Assembly: GCA_035707965.1 (NCBI GenBank)
Contig: DASSTJ010000191.1
Coordinates: 1 to 11,101 of the forward strand
Direction of reading: 5' to 3'
Source of the DNA: DASSTJ01 sp035707965
GTDB taxonomy: Bacteria > Actinomycetota > Actinomycetes > Actinomycetales > Angustibacteraceae
Length of the DNA stretch: 11,101 nt
Positions 6,485 through 11,101 of this stretch are shown here, in pieces (within the stretch, counting starts at the first letter, position 1; every line of letters starts with the position of its first letter). Both the position numbers and the translations under genes were made by a program. The notes beneath the pieces are model-generated. The model did no database searches and was not told the DNA's origin. It saw only the letters and a list, made by a program, of their open reading frames with translations.

Positions 6485-6819
6485 CGCCACGTCGCCACCT
6501 CGGCCTGCAGCCGGTCGGCGACCTCGGCGTCGGTCAGGACGCCGGACTCGACGAGCAGAACCTGAGAGGCGTGCACCCGCCGCTCGAAGTAGGTGAGCCG
6601 GTCGTAGTCCTCGCGGGACAGCGCCTCGATGGCCCGGCGAAGCTGGTCGTGCCGCCGGTGCCCCTTCGCGACGAGCAGGTGGTGGACGGCGTCCGCGAGC
6701 TTCTCCCAGTCCTCCTGGGGGTGCTCGGCCCGGTCGATCGGGTTCTCGCCCGGCGCACCGCCGATGTCGTGGGGGCCACCGGCCAGGACCCTGGGCTGCG
6801 GTTCCCGCTCTGCCGTCAT
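6481..6819 (-). CDS. Nitrile hydratase beta subunit, N-terminal half (separate chain)
   Basis: This 112-aa helical protein corresponds to the N-terminal domain of nitrile hydratase beta. GGPHDIGG (14-21) is the family's opening motif (usually HDLGG or, in thiocyanate hydrolase beta, PHDVGG). PQEDWEK (34-40) follows, and then LTYFERRVHASQVLLVESGVLTDAEV (75-100) corresponds to the conserved Y-x-x-W/R...L-L-x-E-x-G-V-L-T region. The ATG at 6819 has GGGAGG 6 bases upstream and leaves 15 residues before the motif. It is first in its operon, before betaC and alpha. That order (N-beta, C-beta, alpha) is the same as scnB-scnA-scnC of Thiobacillus thiocyanate hydrolase, from memory. Nitrile hydratase activator proteins also resemble this domain, but the PHDIGG start favours a structural subunit. 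Confidence 0.82.
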   Translation of the reverse strand: MTAEREPQPRVLAGGPHDIGGAPGENPIDRAEHPQEDWEKLADAVHHLLVAKGHRRHDQLRRAIEALSREDYDRLTYFERRVHASQVLLVESGVLTDAEVADRLQAEVATWR

Positions 6820-6875
6820 CGCTGCCTCCCGAACCGACTGCGCCTGGCCAGACCACGGTGGCCTCATCGTGCGGT

Positions 6876-6904
6876 ACTCTATCGTATACAACAGCATGCA
6901 ACAA
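6876..6904 (-). promoter_or_regulatory. Candidate promoter of the split nitrile hydratase operon
   Basis: On the minus strand, TTGTTG (6899-6904) and TAGAGT (6876-6881) are separated by 17 bases, a good sigma-70-like arrangement. The start of transcription would fall near 6869, about 50 bases before the betaN ATG. The GTATAC palindrome lies inside the spacer, where a bound repressor would block it. This region is strikingly AT-rich compared with the rest of the window. Confidence 0.45.
6882..6891. promoter_or_regulatory. Candidate GntR-type operator / rightward -10 box
   Basis: TCGTATACAA has the central palindrome GTATAC (6884-6889), which fits the GTM-KAC half-site rule known for FadR-subfamily GntR regulators (for example VanR-type sites TTGTATACAA). 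TATACA (6885-6890) could also be the -10 box for the rightward dehydrogenase gene, with transcription starting near 6897 just before its ribosome-binding site. A single dimer here could control both divergent units. The regulator gene is not in the window. Confidence 0.4.
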
Positions 6905-6915
6905 GAGGAGCTGCG

Positions 6916-8421
6916 ATGACCCAGACCCCCACCACCGTCGACGTCGTCATCGTGGGAGGTGGCAACGCCGCCCTCTGCGCCGCTCTGTCGGCACGTGAGC
7001 GCGGGTGCTCGGTGCTGCTGCTCGAGCGCGCCCCCCGTGACGACGCGGGCGGCAACACCCGGTTCACGGCCGGTGCGATGCGCGTCGCCTTCGACCAAGC
7101 CGAGCAGCTGTACGCCCTGATGCCCGAGCTGAGCGACCGCGAGCGCGCGATGACCACCTTCGGCACGTACCCGAAAGAGCAGTTCCTCGACGACCTCGCG
7201 CGAGTGACGGAGTCCCGCTGCGACCCGGACCTCGCCGAGGTGCTCGTGGACCACAGCCTCGACACCCTGACGTGGATGCGCTCGAAGGGCGTGCGCTTCC
7301 TGCCGAACTACGGCACGCAGGCGTACAAGGTGGACGGGCGCTTCACCTTCTGGGGCGGCCTGGTCATCTCGGCGGTCGGCGGGGGGCCCGGTCTCGTCTC
7401 GGCCCTCACGGACGCCGCCCTGAGCGCGGGCGTCACCATCCGGTACGGCGCGCGCGCCGAGCAGCTGCTGGAGTCCGGTGGTCGTGTACACGGCGTGCGG
7501 TACCGCACCGGTGCTCGCTCCCAGGAGGTGCACTCGAACGCGGTGGTCCTCGCTGCGGGCGGCTTCCAGTCCAACACCGAGTGGCGTACCCGCTACCTCG
7601 GGCCGAGCTGGGACCTGGCCAAGGTGCGCGGCACCCGGTTCAACACGGGTGACGGGATCCGCATGGCGCTGGACGTCGGCGCGATGGCCTGGGGCAACTG
7701 GTCGGGGTGCCACGCCGTCGCCTGGGAGCTGAACGCACCGCCCTTCGGCGACCTGACCGTCGGCGACTCGTTCCAGAAGCACAGCTACCCGCTCGGCATC
7801 ATCGTCAACGCGCGCGGCGAGCGCTTCGTCGACGAAGGGGCCGACTTCCGCAACTACACGTACGCCAAGTACGGACGGGAGGTCCTCGCGCAGCCGCACC
7901 AGTTCGCCTGGCAGGTGTTCGACGCGAAGGTCACGCACCTGCTGCGCGACGAGTACCGGATCCGTCAGGTGACGAAGGTGACGGCCACGACTCTCGAGGA
8001 GCTGGCAGCCAAGCTGGACGGCGTCGACCCGGACCAGTTCCTGCGCACGGTCCGCGCCTACAACGACGCGGTGGACGTGAGCACGCCGTTCGACCCGAAC
8101 GTCAAGGACGCCCGAGGCACGCGCGGCCTGCAGCCGCCGAAGTCGAACTGGGCCAACCGGCTCGACGAGCCTCCGTACGAGGCCTACGCAGTGACCTGCG
8201 GGATCACGTTCACCTTCGGTGGTGTCCGGATCGACGCCGACGCGGCGGTCCTCGACCAGACCGGCGTGCCCATCCCCGGACTGTTCGCCTGCGGCGAGAT
8301 GGTGGGGGGCATCTTCTACTTCAACTATCCCGGCGGCACCGGACTGACGAACGGCTCGGTGTTCGGGCGCATCGCCGGCGCGGGGGCGGCGGAGCTCAGC
8401 CGCAACGCCGTCGCGTCCTAG
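6916..8421 (+). CDS. FAD-binding dehydrogenase, tricarballylate dehydrogenase (TcuA)-like
   Basis: This 501-aa flavoprotein belongs to the fumarate reductase/succinate dehydrogenase flavoprotein superfamily. The N-terminal FAD site is VDVVIVGGGNAALCAA (8-23), with the acidic ribose-binding Glu37 in LLLERAP and GGNTRFTAGAMR at 45-56. These features are common to TcuA, which oxidises tricarballylate to cis-aconitate. GIIVNARGERFVDEG is the usual mid-domain motif, and the C-terminal cofactor region GLFACGEMVGG...NYPGGTGLTNGSVFG starts at about 455. GAGGAG sits 5 bases before the ATG. It is the only rightward gene between the hydratase operon and a strong terminator. A cytochrome-type partner such as TcuB is absent, so the electron acceptor is unknown. 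Many actinobacterial proteins annotated as TcuA probably use other substrates (unsaturated carboxylates, ketosteroids), so the substrate call is weak although the family is firm. Confidence 0.88.
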   Translation: MTQTPTTVDVVIVGGGNAALCAALSARERGCSVLLLERAPRDDAGGNTRFTAGAMRVAFDQAEQLYALMPELSDRERAMTTFGTYPKEQFLDDLARVTESRCDPDLAEVLVDHSLDTLTWMRSKGVRFLPNYGTQAYKVDGRFTFWGGLVISAVGGGPGLVSALTDAALSAGVTIRYGARAEQLLESGGRVHGVRYRTGARSQEVHSNAVVLAAGGFQSNTEWRTRYLGPSWDLAKVRGTRFNTGDGIRMALDVGAMAWGNWSGCHAVAWELNAPPFGDLTVGDSFQKHSYPLGIIVNARGERFVDEGADFRNYTYAKYGREVLAQPHQFAWQVFDAKVTHLLRDEYRIRQVTKVTATTLEELAAKLDGVDPDQFLRTVRAYNDAVDVSTPFDPNVKDARGTRGLQPPKSNWANRLDEPPYEAYAVTCGITFTFGGVRIDADAAVLDQTGVPIPGLFACGEMVGGIFYFNYPGGTGLTNGSVFGRIAGAGAAELSRNAVAS

Positions 8422-8426
8422 ATGCC

Positions 8427-8468
8427 GGTGCCGGGCCCGCGCAGCAGAGCGGCTGCGGGCCCGGCACC
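8427..8468. terminator. Strong two-way terminator hairpin
   Basis: GGTGCCGGGCCCGC (8427-8440) and GCGGGCCCGGCACC (8455-8468) are a perfect 14-bp inverted repeat with a 14-base loop. It sits in the 54-base gap between the convergent dehydrogenase and SDR genes, starting 5 bases after the dehydrogenase stop. It would serve both strands. No T-run follows, which is normal for high-GC actinobacteria. Confidence 0.88.
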
Positions 8469-8475
8469 CGGCCGT

Positions 8476-9261
8476 TCAGCGGCCGCCGCGCGCGGCAGCA
8501 CCCCGCGGTTCGAGGTACAGCCCACTGACCTGCGCGCGCTCCGATCGGGTCGTCGACCACACCACCGACTCCGCGACGTCCTCGGCGCTGAGCTGCAGCT
8601 CGGCCTCAGTGATGTCCGGCGTCAGCGGTCGGCCGTGCTGGTGCTCGCGCATGGTCGTGGCCGTCGTGCCCGGGTACAGCACGGTCACGCGCACCCCCAG
8701 CGGCTTGACCTCGACCGCCACCGACTTCGCGAACGAGGCCACGGCCGCCTTGCTGGCCGTGTAAGCGGACATGTTCGGCACCCCCCGCTCGGCCATCACG
8801 GACGAGATGAAGACGAGATGCCCGCTCCCCCGCGCGATCATGCTCTTGAGGGCGGACCTGGTGAGCAGGAAGACGCCGTCGACGTTGATCCGCTGGGTCT
8901 CCCGCCACGCGTCGTCGGCCATGTCGACGGTGGGCGTCCAGTGCCCGACACCGGCTCCGAGGACCGCGATGTCGACGGGGCCGACCTCGCGCTCGACGAA
9001 CCGCACGACCTCGTCGCACTGGTCGGGCTCTCCCAGGTCCGCGGCGAAGCACCACGCCTGGCCACCGGCGGCGCGGATGCTGTCGACGGCCTCGAGCAGT
9101 GCTGGCTCGGAACGAGCAGCCAGCACGACGCGGTCGCCGCGAGCAGCGAACTCGCGCGCCGCGGCCAGACCGATACCGCGCGAGGCCCCCGTGACGAGGA
9201 CGACACGACCCGTCGGCTCGCTCCGCGGGGGGACGGCAGGGGTCAACGACTGCGCGCTCAC
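8476..9261 (-). CDS. SDR-family NAD(P)-dependent oxidoreductase
   Basis: This 261-aa classical short-chain dehydrogenase has TGASRGIG (24-31) for the dinucleotide, AADLGEPD (73-80), LGAGVG (101-106) in place of the usual NNAG, Asn126 in RINVDGV, the catalytic Ser154 in FISSV, and Tyr167 with Lys171 in YTASK. PGTTATTM (197-204) is the usual post-active-site loop. It would interconvert an alcohol and a ketone or aldehyde; Arg50 in LAARS after the second strand suggests NADP(H). The GTG start at 9261 overlaps the TGA of the DUF2848 gene (GTGA). It is the last gene of a three-gene minus-strand operon and ends 8 bases from the terminator hairpin. The substrate is not deducible from sequence. Confidence 0.93.
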   Translation of the reverse strand: MSAQSLTPAVPPRSEPTGRVVLVTGASRGIGLAAAREFAARGDRVVLAARSEPALLEAVDSIRAAGGQAWCFAADLGEPDQCDEVVRFVEREVGPVDIAVLGAGVGHWTPTVDMADDAWRETQRINVDGVFLLTRSALKSMIARGSGHLVFISSVMAERGVPNMSAYTASKAAVASFAKSVAVEVKPLGVRVTVLYPGTTATTMREHQHGRPLTPDITEAELQLSAEDVAESVVWSTTRSERAQVSGLYLEPRGAAARGGR

Positions 9262-10010
9262 GAGGCCCTCCTGGGTGCGAAGTGGTCGTGGTGCTCCGGG
9301 AGCACCGCGACGTCGTACTCGAGGGTGAGCTCGGTGCCACCCGACGGCAGGGCCAGCGCCCCGCGGAAGGAGTCGTCGTACGTCGTCACGCCGTCGATCA
9401 AGGAGACGGTTCCCGAGAGCAGCACCGTGCCGTCGACCGGCGTCGCACCGTGCCCGAATGCGGCGGCCATCAGGTCACGAGGGTGCATGAGGGCGCTGAC
9501 GGAGGCGCGCTGGTAAGGCCGCCAGGGTCCACTGGCGACGCGGACGTCGCTGCGGAGCTCCAGGTCGTCCCAGGAGTCCACGACGTCGTCGAGGGCGACG
9601 ACCTGGCGGCTCAGCACCTTGGCGCACATCTGCTTCGACCGCGGGATCGAGTGCACTTCGAACTCCCGGTCCGTCTGGTCGCTGGCCGCGGCCACGAACA
9701 CCCGTCCCTGGCTCACCACGAGCGCGAACTCGATCTCGCCGGACGTCCGCTCGCCCTGGACCTCGATCCGGTCGCCGGTCGTCAGCAGACCGGTGCCGAC
9801 CGCCCAGAAGGCGGGCACCTGCTCGGGTGGCAGGATGCCGATGTCGGCCAGCTCGTCGACGTGCCGTTGCCGCTCGGCCGCGTCGCGGGCCGCGTAGCCA
9901 CCGAGCACGACCAAGGTGGGCCGCACCGTCAGTTCCCCGACGACGCGGCCATCCGGCTGGACGTGCTCGAACCGCAACAGTCCTGCGTGTGCCTGCACTT
10001 CGGATCCCAT
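9258..10010 (-). CDS. DUF2848 family protein
   Basis: This 250-aa protein has the hallmarks I associate with DUF2848, proteins distantly related to the fumarylacetoacetate hydrolase fold. These are TLVVLGGYAARDAAERQRHVDEL (32-54), PAFWAVGTGLLTTGD (67-81), TSGEIEFALV (89-98), ASDQTDREFEVHSIPRSKQ (109-127), with the frequent S-D-x-T-D-R pattern, and RASVSALMHPRDLM (168-181). GTVLLSGTVSLIDG (194-207) resembles the G-D-x-x-x-x-G-T-x-x catalytic region of fumarylacetoacetase-like proteins. The function of DUF2848 is unproven; hydrolysis or decarboxylation of a small keto acid is plausible. The ATG at 10010 follows AGAAGG by 8 bases and lies 4 bases after the preceding stop. GTG at 9998 is an alternative start. 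It is the middle gene of the operon, with the SDR start overlapping its stop. Confidence 0.75.
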   Translation of the reverse strand: MGSEVQAHAGLLRFEHVQPDGRVVGELTVRPTLVVLGGYAARDAAERQRHVDELADIGILPPEQVPAFWAVGTGLLTTGDRIEVQGERTSGEIEFALVVSQGRVFVAAASDQTDREFEVHSIPRSKQMCAKVLSRQVVALDDVVDSWDDLELRSDVRVASGPWRPYQRASVSALMHPRDLMAAAFGHGATPVDGTVLLSGTVSLIDGVTTYDDSFRGALALPSGGTELTLEYDVAVLPEHHDHFAPRRAS

Positions 10011-10014
10011 CTCC

Positions 10015-10581
10015 CTAGCCTTCTTCCCGTATCGGGTCGAGCACGAACAACGCACGTTCGGTGCGGACGACGTCGGGCAGCAACCGCTCCCGCCACGGCG
10101 TGTCACGCGCCTGGGCCCACTCCGGCGTCTCGATGACCTCGGGAGCGTCGATGCCCCAGAGGTTGAGGAACGAGAAGTCGCCGCCCAGCGACTCGTAGCC
10201 GCCGTACCAGCTGGCCCCCGCCACCGCGAGCTGCCGGCCCGCGTGCTCGTCGTCCAACCAGCTCCGGCAGTCCGCGATCGCCGCCGCCCGCGGCACGAAG
10301 AGCTGCACGCAGAGCAGGTATCGCGAAGAAACGTCGCCGGGACGCCGCGCCGGCGCCCAGGCGACGGAACGACGGACGAAGCGACCGGTGCGGACGACCG
10401 ACAGCACGGCCGGGTGGGTGTTGGGCTCCGGCGACAGCACCAGGCCCCCGCTGGGCGAGGCAGCGTCCGGCAGGCACCTCGGGCCCGCCCCTACCAGCGC
10501 CCCGGTGCCGGGTCGCACGCTCGACGACACCGGTCCACGCACCCAGCTCACGTTCAGACCCGCAGGCAACGTCTCGGACAT
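10015..10581 (-). CDS. Hypothetical protein with EthD-like ferredoxin-fold C-terminal domain
   Basis: This 188-aa protein leads the operon. Residues 87-183 look like a dimeric alpha/beta-barrel (EthD/stress-responsive type) domain: RYLLCVQLFVP (87-97), then WLDDEHAGRQLAVAGASW (108-125), where W-x-D-E-H plus the following V-x-G segment is typical, then YESLGGDFSFLNLWGID (129-145), TPEWAQARDTPWRERL (152-167) and a last strand ALFVLDP. The first 85 residues are not recognised; they may be a degenerate copy of the same domain (VVRTGRFVRRSVAWAP at 62-77 hints at a strand-turn-strand). The ATG at 10581 has GGAGG 4 bases upstream and a good promoter behind it. Such proteins are small-molecule isomerases, monooxygenases or accessory proteins in catabolic operons; no function can be fixed. 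Confidence 0.7.
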   Translation of the reverse strand: MSETLPAGLNVSWVRGPVSSSVRPGTGALVGAGPRCLPDAASPSGGLVLSPEPNTHPAVLSVVRTGRFVRRSVAWAPARRPGDVSSRYLLCVQLFVPRAAAIADCRSWLDDEHAGRQLAVAGASWYGGYESLGGDFSFLNLWGIDAPEVIETPEWAQARDTPWRERLLPDVVRTERALFVLDPIREEG

Positions 10582-10601
10582 TCACCCTCCGATATTGAGA
10601 G

Positions 10602-10611
10602 ACAGTCCTGT
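10602..10611. promoter_or_regulatory. Candidate operator in the leader of the EthD-like operon
   Basis: ACAGTCCTGT is a short inverted repeat (ACAG-N2-CTGT) between the predicted transcription start of the minus-strand operon and its first gene. A second CTGT half-site follows at 10613-10616. It could be a repressor site. Support is positional only. Confidence 0.25.
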
Positions 10612-10631
10612 TCTGTGCAACACTTGGCCAG

Positions 10632-10660
10632 ACCTTAGGGGCTCGTACCAGCGAGGTCAA
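10632..10660 (-). promoter_or_regulatory. Predicted promoter of the EthD-like/DUF2848/SDR operon
   Basis: On the minus strand, TTGACC (10655-10660, near-perfect -35) and TAAGGT (10632-10637, -10) are separated by exactly 17 bases. Transcription would start near 10625, giving a leader of about 44 bases with GGAGG before the ATG at 10581. The -10 overlaps GGTCTGGCCA, a 10-mer that also occurs upstream of the split hydratase operon at 6845-6854. Confidence 0.55.
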
Positions 10661-10727
10661 CGACGGTCCGCACACCACGTTCAGCGGACACGACCGAGCG
10701 CCCCGCACCACGACGAGAGGGAGAGCC

Positions 10728-10964
10728 ATGGGCTGGGAAGACGGTTGGAAGGACTTCGAGCTAGCCGACAGGTCGGCCTACCGGGCGCGTCTGCTGCAGG
10801 AGCTGGCGATCGAGCCGAGCCGGACCGCCGTGGTGACGATCGACATGCAGTACAACTACCTCGACCCGTCGATCGGCGGGCTACCCGTGCTGCCAGAGAC
10901 CGCCGAGCACGTCGTCAGGTCGACCGAGCGGCTGCTCGACGAGGCGAGGAGCCGCGGCATCCCT
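10728..10964 (+). pseudogene. Isochorismatase-family cysteine hydrolase, 5' part only
   Basis: The first 79 residues are a normal N-terminus of the isochorismatase-like hydrolases (nicotinamidases, maleamate and carbamoyl amidases, biuret hydrolase). RTAVVTIDMQYNYLDP (32-47) carries the catalytic Asp39, and HVVRSTERLLDEARSRGIP (61-79) is the helix that leads to the next strand. AGGGAG lies 6 bases before the ATG. The family should continue with a V-x-H-V strand, a catalytic Lys and a Cys. Instead the sequence switches after Gly-Ile-Pro to the reverse strand of an MmgE/PrpD gene. The frame stays open to the window end but encodes unrelated residues, so the Lys and Cys are missing. It is divergent from the EthD-like operon. 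An intact copy would suit hydrolysis of the amide made by the hydratase. Confidence 0.8.
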
Positions 10965-11101
10965 CGACTGGTGGAACTTGATCGTAGGCGTCCCCCAGTG
11001 GGCGAACGTCCCCGCGGCCTGGCTGCCGGCGAGGCCGAACGCGTGTCGCTGGGCCGTCGCGTCGAGGCCCAGCAGGCTGCCGACGGCCGCTGCGCCCCCG
11101 A
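10962..11101 (-). CDS. MmgE/PrpD family protein, internal fragment
   Basis: Read on the minus strand from the window edge, about 46 residues match the MmgE/PrpD family (2-methylcitrate dehydratase, cis-aconitate decarboxylase and relatives). The fragment has a Gly/Ala-rich start, then VGSLLGLDATAQRHAFGLAG, then SQAAGTFAHWGTPTIKFHQS. The L-G-L-D, H-A-x-G-x-A-G-S-Q-A-A-G and T-x-K-x-H series is the family's hallmark around the middle of the helical domain. The fragment has no start in the window and stops making sense at about 10962, where it meets the isochorismatase gene on the opposite strand. The 3' part of the gene is therefore lost at the join. It could be genuinely inverted DNA or an assembly chimera. 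Confidence 0.65.

Noticed and set aside
6188..6904. A single 238-residue frame taken as one complete nitrile hydratase beta subunit
   Set aside because: Only its last 98 residues match beta. The part upstream of 6484 is the wrong frame of the betaN gene, whose real frame carries PHDIGG and DWEK.
6820..7938. Long minus-strand frame upstream of betaN, opposite the dehydrogenase
   Set aside because: Continuation of the betaN frame into shadow sequence; the ATG at 6819 has an excellent GGGAGG and starts the family match.
10011..10106. Earlier start for the DUF2848 protein at 10106
   Set aside because: The extra residues overlap the EthD-like gene in another frame and are Cys/Ser/Arg-rich. The ATG at 10010 follows that gene's stop by 4 bases with a ribosome-binding site.
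1..11101. tRNA, rRNA, insertion sequence or phage genes
   Set aside because: I saw no tRNA-like cloverleaf ending, no rRNA-like sequence, and no transposase or integrase motifs on either strand.

Overview
The window is very GC-rich, almost every codon ends in G or C, and many genes start with GTG. The cystathionine beta-synthase is of the long actinobacterial type with C-terminal CBS domains, and there is a short PPOX-fold protein of the F420-dependent type. Together these point to a member of the Actinomycetota; I cannot name a genus. Most reading frames opposite the real genes are open because of the GC content and are not annotated.

Layout. (1) 45-1511 (-) is an amidase-signature hydrolase. 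It is divergent from a ferredoxin reductase-like flavoprotein at 1832-3049 (+). The 320 bp between them hold two copies of a 65-bp palindromic repeat. (2) 3050-3544 holds a hairpin-forming 42-bp tandem repeat, a likely 46-aa protein gene (-) and a cluster of CTCAC/GTGAG half-sites. (3) 3545-4921 (-) is cystathionine beta-synthase, divergent from a PPOX-fold flavin/F420 protein at 5109-5522 (+). A third copy of the 65-bp repeat lies between them. (4) 5563-6819 (-) is a three-gene operon for a cobalt-type nitrile hydratase / thiocyanate hydrolase-family enzyme. Its beta chain is split in two (betaN, betaC, then alpha), with overlapping stops and starts. (5) Divergent from it, 6916-8421 (+) is a TcuA-like FAD dehydrogenase. 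A GTATAC palindrome sits in the short shared promoter. (6) After a strong two-way terminator comes a second minus-strand operon: a protein with an EthD-like C-terminal domain, a DUF2848 protein and an SDR oxidoreductase (10581 down to 8476). (7) Divergent from that operon, an isochorismatase-family hydrolase starts at 10728. After 79 residues it runs into a fragment of an MmgE/PrpD gene lying on the opposite strand. This join is either a rearrangement or an assembly chimera at the contig end.

Regions 4 to 7 look like an accessory catabolic island. The split hydratase would turn a nitrile (or thiocyanate) into an amide (or COS plus ammonia). The isochorismatase-type hydrolase, and perhaps the distant amidase, could hydrolyse the amide. 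The FAD dehydrogenase, SDR, DUF2848 and MmgE/PrpD proteins would then process a carboxylic acid. The family assignments rest on visible motifs; the pathway and its substrate are inference. Regions 1 to 3 look like ordinary chromosomal metabolism.
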